From NCBI GenBank assembly GCA_033063855.1, contig CP093830.1, forward strand, positions 7,626,854 through 7,690,853: DNA of 64,000 nt, written 5' to 3'. The translations under genes were made by a program, and so were the position numbers. Position 1 is the first letter of the stretch. Each line of letters starts with the position of its first letter. The notes under the pieces were generated by a model. The model was not told the origin of the DNA. It ran no database searches and worked only from the letters and a program-made list of their open reading frames with translations. Of this stretch, positions 11,738-24,100 are shown in pieces. The stretch is from Smittia aterrima. Its lineage: Eukaryota > Arthropoda > Insecta > Diptera > Chironomidae.

Positions 11738-11763
11738 TTACCGCGATGAATCATGACACGCTC
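11738..11763 (-). repeat. Right terminal inverted repeat of the transposon
   Basis: Reverse complement of the left end with one mismatch. It is followed directly by TA at 11764-11765, completing the flanking TA pair. Confidence 0.9.
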
Positions 11764-11806
11764 TAGTCTCTTGTCCTTGAATGTTTTAATTTAGAGCAAA
11801 GCAGGT

Positions 11807-12243
11807 TTAAGCAGTTGAAACAGGAGGAGGTGCAGTCGGATTATTGATGAAGTCTCGTAAAGTTTTAAGCTTCGTCACGACTTCCAAACGACCATCCTTG
11901 CAGTGAGCAGCGAGTGTTTTGTGTCCGGTACAAATGAACTAACAGCGACGAGGTTTCCTTGGCTCCACCGCAAACATTTGCATCGTGGCTTTCTGGTACA
12001 TCAAAGTTTCAATGTCAAATCTGAAAACTCAGCATGAACGTGTTGTTCAAAATGACATTGTCATCACTCACGTGAGACAAACAATTTCCTTGAATTTCGG
12101 TTGCACTCAACTTCCAATGTCGGGAGAGATTTTCCTACTTTGCTTATAACCGCAGCTTTAAAAATCGAGTCTTGTCAACAGTTTCTGTTTAACAAAGTCG
12201 CAGAGTAGAGCAAGTAACGACCGCAAGTCTTCGTGATAGCATC
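11807..12243 (-). pseudogene. Remnant of a small spliced gene next to the transposon
   Basis: A 3' exon (12020 to the TAA at 11807-11809) reads, with one TAG at 11940-11942, a protein-like frame containing LMYQKATMQMFAVEPRKPRRC, then FICTGHKTLAAHCKDGRLEV, and ending in a Pro-rich tail. A 51-bp intron (12071-12021, GTGAGT to TTTTCAG) precedes it. The upstream exon reads DDAITKTCGRYLLYSATLL and then KVGKSLPTLEVECN, with one stop between, in a frame that does not match the 3' exon after splicing. Two in-frame stops plus a phase mismatch mark it as broken. The Cys/His spacing (CxxC, then HxxxxxHC) hints at a zinc-binding loop but fits no knuckle pattern well. I cannot name the parent gene. Confidence 0.45.
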
Positions 12244-15200
12244 ATCATCTTAAATCAATAACGAAAAAATAACTTTTCACTTGACCTGATTTGGTAGAGT
12301 AACCAGATGTGATTCCTATATAAAATCATTGAACTAATGCATCGAAGGCGACGAAGTAAACTAAAATGAAAATTTTATTATTAACTTTACGAAAGTTTCT
12401 GTTTGAACTTCATGGAAGAACTTTCTGTTCTTTCAAATTTGCTGAATCTATTTTGAAAGTTAGAGACTTAACTTACATGATTTTATTATTATCAGGTCAA
12501 GTAACTTGCGTTGAAAAGAAATTTCTTTTCGCTTCCAATTTGTGAAACATTTTTTTTTGTGAAGTTCGCCAAGAAAATAAAAATGCGAAAGAAAAGCGAC
12601 ATAAATTTAAAAGTTATCAATGGAGGTTGATTGTCAATTGAGTCACTCGAAATTATTTGTTTTAAGACACTTCAATCATCAAGCTTGACGCAATCTGTTG
12701 ATGTCGCCCGATCCGTTGATTCGAAAGCATGAAAAGTCTTTTTGTTTGTTTGATGAGATGCAACGTTATTTTTTGGGACAAAAGCAATTTTTCATTTAAA
12801 TTTTTCGTTTCAATTGAAAAATCAAAAGGGAGTGCAAGAAGAATTGAAACTTTTCTTGTCGTCGCTTGTTTCTTTGGTGAAATTTAAATGGCTTTGAGAT
12901 AGTTGCTTCTGTTTTCGGACTTTTGAGGAAATGAATTATTAAGTAACTCTTTGGTCTGTCCTTTCGGCTGAAGAAACAAGACAAAAAACTTTTGAATGCA
13001 AATCGCACCGAGACCGAAATCTTATGCTAAATTATTGACGAACTTTGTTCATGTTGGTTGTTGTTACATTGAGTGAGTTGTGGAAACTTTGTCACAGAAA
13101 CAATAACGAACTTAGCCGCATAAAAGTTTCATTTCGGTTTTGCTCTTCAGTTGTAAAATATATATAAAAAAAAAACTTTGTCGTTTACGATGCGGCGAGT
13201 GAAACTAAGAGAGCTCATCTACATTTTTTTTTCTCGAAATTACCAGGCAAAATGCTTTTAGTAGAAAACAGTTAAAAGTTTTCTCATCTCTCCCACAAAT
13301 AAAAAGCGAATGCAAATTTGCATAAAAAAGTTGCATTTCGTTGAGTTTTCTTTAAGGCAAAACACGATCACGAAAAACCGTCATCATTTTAAATAATTTA
13401 AGCGCGGAAATTTCTTTTTTTCGCGGACAATTTTTCTCTCGTCGGTTGCTCTCTTCTTTTTTCGGCAGGGAAACGTTTAGCAATTTAGTCACGTGATGCA
13501 ATTGAAATGCGCAATTGTGATTCGATAATGGCCCTTCTGTATGCAGATTTCGATCGCGGAGAACCGACTCGAGAGAGAACGACTTTATTCAAATATCGTC
13601 TTGAAATGGAAATGGAATTTCTTCGATCTTGAGGAAGAAAAACTTGCGACGAACGAGAAAAAAACAAAAAAGTGGTTGAATTTCATGAATCGCAAATTTT
13701 TCTTCTGTTTTGTGTCGTCTTTTGTTGAATTGTCTGATAATAAAGACAATTTCAACGGTAATCAATGCCTTCTGCTGGTGAGCTCACGATGAAATTGATT
13801 TCGCCAAACAAATGAGATTGAAAATTTCTCCTCGTTCGTTTGTGTTGATTTAAGATGCGCATCGACATCTTTATTGTTCATTGCTTTGGTTGACACGCGA
13901 AAGCTTCTCGTTCTCAGAAAAAGGTGAAGCAGAAATTAAAATCTTTACGTCTTTGCCTTACATGTGCGTTCGTGTTTGTGTGTGGCGCCATTAAAATTTT
14001 ACTCTAAAACTGCGACTGTTAAGCCGAAGAGACCTAAATAAATATTCAATGATTGTAAAAACGTCTCGGGAAACAAAAGAAACGTTTGCGTTTTAATTGC
14101 CACAGCTTTTTTTTTACTTGGCATTTTCATTTTCGTCGCCGTCGACTCTTTGAAAAAAGTTTTACGATGTAAATTAATATTTGAATATAAAATCGATTCA
14201 AACTTCAGGAAAAAGAGCGAAACTGCGGAGAAAATTACGATTTTATTTGCTTTAGTTTCGTTTCGTTCTTCGTCAGCACGCCGTTAGATCATCGGGGATT
14301 GACTGAGACTTAAGTCACACATCACAACGTTCAGAAGAAGCCTCAGAAAAATTCTTCTTTCGAAATCACTTGAAGACATCCCACAGTCATCTGCGAACAA
14401 GCTGATGCTTTTATTGCTCGCTTGAAGACAACGGAGAAATGTCGATGGAATTCTCACGTGTCTCACAGTTCCATAGAAAAAGCGTTGGCAATAAAAAGTC
14501 AGTTGATTCAAAGGCGCATAATTTAGCAAAATGTTTCGTTTATGCTGCGGGGCTTGAGCGGCGCTCGATGAAAATAAGGACAAATTAGAATTCATTATTG
14601 CCACTTTTGGGCTTTGGAGGAAAGTTCATGAGAAATTAAAGTTTATTTGCTTTGCCCTCTCGACTTCGATTTAGACATTAACTTTCTTTACAGTTTTCAG
14701 TAAATTAATTGAATCGCAAACGAGAAAATTTAAAATTCATTTTCGTGGAAACATAAAATTTATTTCTTTCAATTCTGAATTCTTGATTAGGAGAATTTAT
14801 TATTTTTCCATCAGCAAGAGCGGAGAAGTCATCATTCGCTTTAATGCGATCGTAATTATAGACATTGCGTCGCCTCTCGAAGTCTTCGGCCTGTTTATGT
14901 TAAACTATATCGTAGGCACATCAAGTTTGTTAAACTATTTTATTTTATTTTTTGGCAACTCTCGGCAGAAGATAAAAGATTGCTGAAACAAGCTGAGAAT
15001 CGGGCGAGTCTCATAAGCATAGAAATGGCTTGTTCCGTTTGTTCAAAGCGAGTTCCCGCTAACTTTCATTTTAGAATGAAATATTTTGATTGGACACTTT
15101 TTTGCGAAAGGAACCGCGACGTTGATTTGTGGGCAGAGATTTGTGGTTTAGATGACTCGTTCGTAAAAGAAGCAGCAGTTGCGACCTTTAAATTAATTTT

Positions 15201-15465
15201 CTTGTAAAACGCTTCGCACATTTCTTATAAATATAAATATTCCTAACAAAAGCTATCGAGTTGATTTATTTCTTTTCGCTTTTTATTTTATAAAGAATTG
15301 CTGTTCCCGAAACCATTCGCAACACAATAGAATTGTTTTGTGCTGTTGTGGAATTCACGCCCTATTTCACCCTTTTCGCATTTGAGTTTCTTTGCGATGA
15401 CATTTTTCGTGTTCATTTGATCGAGCTCAGAAAATTAAGATTCCATTTCACTTATTGCTATAGCA

Positions 15466-15480
15466 AGAGAGAGAGAGAGA
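15466..15480 (+). repeat. (AG)n microsatellite
   Basis: About seven AG units. It doubles as a potential GAGA-factor site. Confidence 0.8.
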
Positions 15481-18400
15481 AGACGACTAGATCTAGTGCC
15501 CACTTAATATTCATTCGAATCGCTTGATAAAGCATCGAGTTATTAAAATCAACTCTCAGCAAGAGAAGAATGAATTGAGACATTAGAAATAAATATTTTG
15601 GTCATTTTTTTCGTTAATTTTTCTCGTCGAATCTCTCGCATCGTAAATAACAATTTTATGTAAATGGGCGTATTGTAATATCTCACAGCCTTGCCAACGA
15701 CTTATCAGGTTCTGAGAGGATAGATCGAAGCTGTAGGGAATCTACGACTGACTGTTTGACTAATCTCAGTCAATTCAAATTTTCATAATTTTCTGAAGAC
15801 GCTAAACGAGTGAAAATTAAAAGTTTCTGATCGATGTCTTCATCATTGCCGACCGATTGAAGCGTCACGACTCGAGAGAGAGAACCGAAAAAAAATACAA
15901 TGAAGGTAAATTGCATTCGACCAAATCAAGATCCTCTTTGCTCGACATGAACGAATGAAAGAGGCGAAGCGATGAAATGCAATTTCTTTACGTCGTCGAC
16001 TTTTGCGAAAAATTGGATTTCGTCGGAAATTTATGAAAAACTTAATTGTTCTTTCATCAAACGCTTCACGTTCGCCCTTTTCTCTCGCATCGCTGTCTTC
16101 ACTCTTTGCTTGTTATCTGGAGTGCGGGGGGAACGAGAAATTACTTATTTGTTAAACATCCATCTTGACTCAGTCAGAAAAAGAATTAAAATGGTTTTTG
16201 TCTTCGACGAGAGCGCAATGCAAGAGTATTTCGCTCTTTTTGTATGTTTTGGGTTGAATCATAAATTTGAGGGAAGTCTTGCTTTTAGAAATGTCTCCAG
16301 TCTTGAATAAAACTTGTGACGGATCATTTGAACGTCTCAATTTGTAATTTCGTCGTCATATCGTGTCATGCCTTGAGACTTTTCTTATAAGAAAGCGAAA
16401 TTCTCAAGAACCATCTTGAGAAAGCGAGAGAAAAAACAATAAAACACAGAAACGAGAGGTTTGAATGAAAATTCTTTGTTTCTCGATCATGCAAAAAGGT
16501 GGCAAATAGAATCTCGAATTTCCAGTTGATCTGGCAACTCAATATCTTGCAAAAATGGAACAATAAATGAAGTCTTCGTCTTCTTTGTGGAGGGAACAAC
16601 GATATTTCGCGAACAAGAAACTCGCAAATTCGACAAGACTTCGTCGTTTGTTGCCTGTGACTTTCAATTGAAAAGAAATTCCAAAATTGATTATTTGCTT
16701 TTCTCCATTCTCACTGAAGCTCCTCAGCTCTTCGACGAGAACACATTTTAATTTTCCTCAATTTTTTTCGTTCGCATTTCGCGCTTGCTAAAGAAGAGAT
16801 TTATTCTCCGCGCCCGAGACTGAAGGAGGAAGCACAATGCTCTATTGTCGAGATGAAAAAAAATAAATTAAAATTTTGTAGGTTCTTCGTTCTTGACGCT
16901 TTTGTCGATGCAGATCTTCTCAATAAGGCACATAGAAGTAATTAAGAATAAAGATTGAATGGAACGCTCTCGACTCGCTTAGAGCTCCGGGACGAAAACT
17001 TTTTAAGTGTGCAAAATTCTCAAATTATTCTCAGTTATTATTTAAAGTAAATGGTCTGAGCGTTTCTCGCCCGAGAGCGATCTCATGTCTGAAACTTTGA
17101 TTTCCCTCGAGTGAAATCTATTCAAACTTAGACTTTCGCCGAGAACTCTGAGATTTTCAATTCGGCTTTCGCTTTTGTACTTCCCAGAAAATCAGCCTCG
17201 AAAACTTTTCTCTCTCTTCAATAGCAATGGCTATAAATTTTCGTTAGTTTTTCATCGCTAATTTCCAACCTTTTATGCACGGAGCAAAAAGAAAACCCAT
17301 TTTTGGAGCTTGAAATTGAATCTCCAAACGAGGCAAAGCGGAAACTTTTTTCTTTCTTTCGAGTAAGTCTTCACGTTTCCAATTCAATTTATTTTCTACT
17401 TCAGCATATTCAATGCAATTCTGCAGTTTCTTCTTTACAAATCTGTTGGGGTTTCTAATGAAAAACGAGAGTAAAGCATTGTGCAATAGTTCACTGAAGT
17501 GGCTTGGAAACGTAGCTTTTTTGTTGAAGTTTTCTCTTCCGATGCCTTTGGAATGAAAGAGTGAAATCTCAGTAATTGAAAAGATCAAAATATTTGCTCG
17601 CCACTTAAAAAATCGTTTCATATTAGTTTGCACATCCTGTGGCTTGCTTGTAAAATCTGTGCCAAGAAGAAATGAGGAATTCTAGTTCATCGTGATTTGT
17701 GTACACTCCCTGAGCACTCTTGTGATTATTTCATTAGTTGCATTCTTTTTTGAGCTGTTCCTCATCTTCCAATTACAAACATTTGCAAATATCTCAAAAG
17801 AAGCAATCTTCAATCTTCACGATTTCTTATTTAATTCAAGAATGTGCCAAAATGCAACACAATCTCCTTGGAATTAAATGTCGGAAAAGAAAATGTCTCG
17901 GCGTGAAAAAGATTACGGGAGTCTTCACTTATCTCTTTCTCTCTTCTCTGCTGAACATAACAAACGAAAAATATTTTGCAACACATTTTTCGGTGATAGT
18001 TCGAAGCTGATAGCTTTCAAAACGGTTCTCGGGTCAGTGATACGACAAAATTTGCCAACTGAGCGAAAGGTAAAAGTGTTGAAATTCTTTGATTGCAATT
18101 TTGCTTTTGAATAACTGGAGCTGACTTCAGTTGTCGAAGGGAACGATCAGTATTTACGATGAATTCAGAGAAAGCCAATTCATTACGAGAGACTTGTGTG
18201 TTGCATCTCCTTTGTTATATAATCACCCAACTGCTCCCAAAAGCGACGACAAGAAGAACTTCACGAGCCGAAATTACTGAGGAAAATTTTCTTAATCAAA
18301 CTTTGAAATTGCGAGAACCACGAAACATTTCGCAAGCGAAAAGCAAATAAAGTAAAATTGAAACCTCCAATTATTTTACGTTCGATCTGGAAAGGTTTTT

Positions 18401-18769
18401 CGTTCCTCGTTCTCCTCGATTATTCGCCGAAGAAGAGCGCAGAGGAAGCCAAGCAAAGAAGATAAATTATAACGAATGAGGCGAGTAACGAGACCTGAAA
18501 CGAGCCGGGACGAGGTTGAGTGTGTATACGAGTGAAAAGTGCGTTCAATACTCCTAACAAGACATGTGTTAAGGCTTTATTATCGTATCGATGCTTCGAA
18601 GATCGACCTGAATGCAAGGGCTCTTCAAAAACGAAAATTATACGACTCCTTCCCGCTTCGATCGTACGTTTTGCAGCTTTTAACAATTTAATTTTAAACT
18701 GGAACAAATAATTTTGCACGCACATGATCCACAGACATCAAACACACGATGATACCGAAGCAAGCAAAC

Positions 18770-18790
18770 GAGAGAGAGAGAAAGAGAGAG
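18770..18790 (+). repeat. GA-rich microsatellite
   Basis: An interrupted GA run (GAGAGAGAGAG, AAA, GAGAGAG), also a potential GAGA-factor site. Confidence 0.75.
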
Positions 18791-20222
18791 GCAAAGGAAA
18801 TTTATTGTGTCCGATGCACGGCTTTATAATTCTTCGAACGGAAATTTGTGGTCGACATTGAAAACGATATCGCATAATTACATGCAAGCACGTTACAAGA
18901 GGAACGTTCCAAAATCTATCCAATTAATTATCGAGCGAGCGAACGAAATGAGGCAAACAGATTCCAAAGATTGCGTTGCGATAACGGCCCCGCGATTAAC
19001 CGGATTCGAAATTATTTTTATTTATCTGCGCTATTTGCGATGCGAGGAGCGAGATTATTATGAAATTTATAGGTGTTGATCGTTTGAAACACTTGCTTGT
19101 GCAAAGCAGAGAGAAGGTGGAAAAGCTGGGAGTGCATTTCGTACCCGACAACCCAACAGCATTCCAATTTAATTTCTTTTCTCCCAACCTCGATATGTGC
19201 CGACAGACTATGCATGTTTTTTATTATTTCTGCTCGGTTTTTTATGATACAACCATTAATTCGAGAGAAGAAAGGAAGGCACATTACGATTGAGAGAGCA
19301 GAAATTAAAGGCGAAACGCAAGAAGAAAGGTTCTTGCGAAGAGGAAAATCGAATTGAATTGGTGTCTTGTCTCGATGAAAAGTAATGAAATCTTTTTTAT
19401 TAATTTCAGATTAACCCGAAAACAGAAATTTTTATGAAAAGTATTGAATGGGAAAGTTGACTGAGGGTAATTGCGAGATGATTGAACTGTTCCACATTAA
19501 ACTTACAGCCCTATTGATGAGCGCTTTCTTTTTTATTTTGTGTTTATCTGGGGACGATCGGAAGTGTTGACCTTAAAAGATCGCGATGATTCAAGTTCAT
19601 TAAAACTGTGTCTCATCTTCCGAGGTTGATGATCTTGATCATCTAACGTCAAACTCAATTAAAATCACTGCTCAAGTTCACGTCACTTCCTAACGACTGC
19701 CAACTGTAATAAAAACTTCATGCGAAGTGGAAATAAGTCTGCAAAATTGCGATTTTGTTGCTGAATAAAATGTAATTAAAAAAATTTGGAGGCGAAAAAA
19801 AATCGTTAACGACTCCGGGACGTTTCGCGGGGCTGGTTTGGCTTTCATTATTTACTTTAAAATGCCTTTTTAAATGGTCAAAGCGAGATGCATTTATATT
19901 GCATAATTAACATGTTAATGATTTCGTTTTTTTCCTCCAAAAACGACCCGGACACACGAGGCAAGCACTCGACGTTGGTGATGACGAGGGAAAATTAAAA
20001 ACGCTTCATCATGAATTTGCCTTAATTAAATAATTTATCAATTTTATCATCGTTGCTGATGTAAGCACTGCAGCTTCGTCCGGCACACATGATCCGCTTT
20101 AAGGCAAATTTGTCTAATGGAAAAAAGAGTTTTTCATCATTTTTCGTTCATAATAAATCAAATTTGCTCGAGTTTTTTCGGGGCTGAGCAAAAGACGAAC
20201 GAGATAAGACACACACGATAGT

Positions 20223-20243
20223 TTTTATTTTATTTTATTTTAT
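20223..20243 (+). repeat. (TTTTA)n simple repeat
   Basis: About four units of TTTTA ending in TATAAA. Confidence 0.75.
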
Positions 20244-20988
20244 AAAACTTTTCACAAAGTTTCATTTCACGTTATTTCATCTTCTCAAAGACGGAGAAAA
20301 ATTGTGCAAATTTCATAAAATTGGATACGAGAAGCCCTCAAGCCTCTTCTTTGCTGTTCTTCCACTCTCTCTGCTGTTTATTCTGCACACAAAAATTGCA
20401 TAACATCGCATATGTGGAAACAGCGCCCAGCGCAAAACGATGAAACATGATGGAAAAAATTAATTTCCTCTTGCGATGGTTCTCTTTGTCTTCTGCCTTG
20501 TTATCATTTTTATTTTATTTATTCTTCTCGTCGGTTGCTTCGTCGAAGTTTCTCCCTGGGCCCTTGGATGATTGCTATTGAGTCCAGTTTATCAATTTTT
20601 TTCGTGAGCTTCAGCTGAACTCGATGAGTTCTTGTTTCTTGTGTTGATGGCTGACTTGAACTTTATCGAAACGTTGTGAGAATAAATACATTGTAAGTCT
20701 TATTAACGATTCTTTCCGAGAAGGCGACACTCGTTTCGCGCTATATTAAGCGAGGTCGGAGATCATTCAACTAATTTTGAGATCTTTGCTTAGTCATTTT
20801 CCGCTGCGAAGCAAATCGCGGCGAATTCGCTATGATGACAATTGGAATTTAAACGTTCGCTCTTCTTCCTGTCGATTCACCTCGTCGTCGTTCGCCTTTA
20901 ACACCGTGTAATGAAATTCTTCGTCAACTCATAGGCAAGCGTAAGCGAAAACAAGAATACGAAAACATTCTCGTTGCTGGTTTGTAAA

Positions 20989-21060
20989 GGAGAGAGAGAG
21001 AAGAAAAACGCTGCCCAGTGATTGTATATATCAAGTCTCGTCCGTTCTCGGTTCATTCAC
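20989..21060 (+). promoter_or_regulatory. GAGA + TATA + initiator core promoter
   Basis: A GA run (20989-21001) lies about 55-65 bases upstream of a perfect TCATTC initiator (A+1 at 21055). TATATAT begins at 21025, exactly -30. GAGA-factor sites, a TATA box at -30 and TCAKTY initiators are the classic arrangement of regulated insect promoters (known). The combination and spacing are far better than at other TATA-like words in this window. Confidence 0.5.
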
Positions 21061-21071
21061 CATCTTCAAAC

Positions 21072-21113
21072 ATGATTCTTACTCTTCAACTTCTTCTTTC
21101 TTGTTTTCGCTAA
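21072..21113 (+). CDS. Possible 13-codon micro-ORF or signal-peptide-like first exon
   Basis: The first ATG after the predicted start site, 17 bases in and in a good context (CAAACATG), encodes MILTLQLLLSCFR and then TAA. The peptide is hydrophobic, like the start of a signal peptide. The short leader resembles those of insect secreted or cuticle protein genes. No convincing donor lies inside the frame; a CAG-GTAACT donor lies downstream near 21194. It could be the leader of a non-coding RNA. Confidence 0.22.
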   Translation: MILTLQLLLSCFR

Positions 21114-24100
21114 CTCTCGGTGTTGTTTGCACTTTGCCTATGAAGACGCGTTTCATATGGGCATCGAGTCAATAATTCTTCTCATTCGGCCCAGGTAACT
21201 GTCGAGTGATGAAAGCTCGATGTTGATTGAATTCCATCGACATCTGAAAGCGCTTCAAGCTACTGCGGATTGTCAGTGAGATCTCGAGCGTCTCTGGCTT
21301 TCGCGAATCGTTGGGAGATTTTTCTTCTTCACATCTCGTTTCGTTCATCAAATACAGAATGAGAATGGACAAGTTTTGCGTTTGATGGAGAAGTACGCGC
21401 GGGTAACCACCATCGAACTTCTTCGTCTTCTTTGTCCGTCTCACTCTCTTATCGCGGCTTTGGTATTTCATGTTGGCATTCTCATCCGACAAAAAAAGGA
21501 AAAAGAATCCCCAAACCCGCATCGAAAGCAAAACATTTATGATGTGTTTGTTTTTTTTCTTTAATTTTTCTTTTGCTGTTGCACGAGAAAGAAAGAAGAG
21601 GATTGTGCGAAATCATATTTTCCGCATTTGACCGTATCAGCAACAGGAGAGAAGACAACGAACGACGCTTCATTCCAACGCTCTTTTAATCGTTTTATGC
21701 GATTGTTCACATACTTTAACGATGTCGCCTCGTTCAGAACTCGAAGCAGTGTTGAAATATGATGGAGGAAAAAGAAATTACTATCATTATCCGTTCGTTG
21801 CAATGTTGATTCTCCCCGAAATATAAGCGAAGAGCATCGAAGGTCTCCAATCATTCGGAATATTTATGTTGCGCAAATAAATTTCTCAACGAAATGAGAG
21901 TGCTGAAGATATTTGTAAGATATTAAAATGCACTTTTTTACGAGCTCGTATCATGCACCGCTTGCTTGTCGAGATGATGCCGTTGTCTGTTTCTGCTTTA
22001 TTTTCTCGGCTTTTCGGTTTTTCTTCGTTCGGTGCGTCAATCTTCAAATTAACAACATCAAACATGAAATTTCATGAGGCTCGTTATGCTTCTTGCTGTT
22101 GTTGTTATTGCTGAATGCTGGGCAGGGACCTCGGGACAAGCAAGCAACACAATTTCTCGTTTATGATGCAGTTCTCATTCGCATTTTTCGGCAATAACCG
22201 TTTCGGCTGCTTCGAGTTTACCGTCAACTGCCGAAAGCTCTTTTCGCGTTCACATAAATTGGAATGTGCAATTTTCGTGTAAATTTCTTTGGTCTGAGTC
22301 TCGCAACTGCGACGAGCTAAAGAGGTGTTAAGTTGTGTTGATGATGGATTTTTAAATTAATTTTTGAATGTCAAAAGGGGAGAAGCGCGAAGAAAGTTTG
22401 AAAATATTTTCCTGCTTCTGCCCATCGTCCTCAATAAAATCGATGACCCCAGTGGCGGAAAGCAAATGTTCCGCTCATTTCTCATCGAGAGAAAAAGAAA
22501 GAGATATTGTGATATGATCCTAGCGGTACACATGGCGATGATGAGTCGTGTAATCATAACCGCGAATGTGCGATTGAACAGTAAGCATTCAATGTAAAAC
22601 AAGTGAAAGAAAATATTTCTTTATCAAAAGAATTTAATTGTTTGCCCGTCTCATAAGCACACAATCGCTAATGAATATTGTTGATTGAAAGAGATCGTTG
22701 ACGGTCTTAAAATGCGTGTAAACATGAGATGATAATTCATTAAATTGGATCCAATTCACACGATCATGTGAAGACGATTTTCCATAAACAGATGGAAAAT
22801 AATTTGTTCGAAGCCCGCGTGTTTACTGCACAATTGCGATCATCGCCTTGTAATGCGATATTGAGAAAAACATCAAACTTAAATCACGCTGGTTAATGAG
22901 ATTTGCGAGACTACGTAAAAGAGGGAGTGGGTGAAGAGTTGGAGCTCCAAATAGAAACGTTTGGTTCAGCTGACTGTCATATAAGCTGAGTCATTCACAT
23001 TGTCGATTGAATGAACGTGAGATGTGGTTTCCTGCGAGTCGCGACTTGTGGCGCACCGAGGGCTGTCTGTAAACTAATAACGAGGTGTCCATAAATGTCT
23101 TCATGTTTTCAAAAACACTTTTCGTGTTTGCTATTTTGCTTACGATCAAGGCCGGGGTTGAGGGCAAAATCTTGGTCAATTCCATCGGCAAGACAATGGC
23201 AGAACGCTAATTGACGTTGACTTTAAACGGAAATTAGAAAATACGGCACTGAGTGACAATATTGTGTCATGAGAAGAAAAAAACTTCATGCGGACGGAAA
23301 GCAATTAAGTTTTTCCACATTTCTAAAGCTCAAAGCCTAACGATGTAAATTGAATTTCATTTTGAGCGAGAGTGAGTCGTCGCTGCAATTGAAAGAGAGA
23401 TAAATTACAGCGAACGAAACCTCGGCATCGAAAATCACGCTGGGAATTCTCATTTAGCTCTGACATTGAGGAAAAATAGCATAATTTACAATTTGAGAGT
23501 CAAGCTGGTGCGAGCCGAGCATCTTAACACCTCAGCTTGCTATTCAGATTTATCTGATTTGATTTGCGGAAGAGACGAACGCGCGGATTGCTTTGAAGCT
23601 CGACGGGCATTGAACTGAAAAGATTCTCGACTCCTGAAAGTAATTTCCAAAAACACAATTAATTTTAATTTCAATTTGTTTTAGAAGCATAATGTTCATA
23701 AATTTCTTTTATTTTTTGTGGTCTCTCCACGTTGTTCATCGTTACATCGTATCCACTCCAAGTTCTTCTCTTCGAGGAGAAGGAAAGTACACAGTTTTCA
23801 CATTTAAAGTGTTTAGAGCGTGGCGCGAGAATCTTGGCATTAATTTAATTTAATTTTCTCCTCTCTCTTGCTGCCTCTTACAATAGAACTTGTCAACTCG
23901 ACGAGGAATTTCTTGACTTTTTTTTTCTTGCCATCGCTACGTGTACAAATATAATAAATTTAATTAAATTACATTTCTCACTTACTTGGTGTAATAAGAC
24001 TTGTTGTTCTTTATATAAAACTTTTACAATTTATTTACATTACTTTTAATTTAATTATAACTTTTTTCTTCATCATCGTCTTGCTTAAGTGTAAAGTTTG

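Larger units (their letters stand above)
9439..11763. mobile_element. Complete DNA transposon, TA target site, about 2.3 kb, no recognisable transposase
   Basis: The element is bounded by terminal inverted repeats that match at 25 of 26 positions and begin GAGCGTGTCATG. Each end is flanked by TA (9437-9438 and 11764-11765), as expected of a TA target duplication. Tc1/mariner-type elements make such duplications (known), but I see no DDE transposase, so the superfamily is not established. Inside are a plus-strand unit (10000-10578) and a convergent minus-strand unit (about 11191-10623), each with clean GT-AG introns and an AATAAA. Extra copies of the end motif lie just inside both termini. The near-identical ends suggest fairly recent movement, probably driven in trans by an unseen autonomous partner. 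The two units may be captured host genes or remains of the element's own genes. Confidence 0.85.
12244..20988. other. Non-coding A+T-rich sequence
   Basis: No supportable gene. Two GA microsatellites are present. Around 19855-20050 there is a dense group of homeodomain-type words (GCATAATTAACATGTTAATG, TTAATTAAATAATT) next to TCAAAG and GCATTTATATTGC words, which would fit an enhancer, but I have no direct proof. Confidence 0.5.

Noticed and set aside
12279..12502. 12-bp perfect inverted repeat (ACTTGACCTGAT) 224 bp end to end, like a miniature transposon
   Set aside because: No target duplication, and about one such 12-bp pair within 300 bp is expected by chance in a window this size.
20742..20768. 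TATATTAA followed by TCATTC
   Set aside because: About 23 bases apart, shorter than normal, and no reading frame follows.
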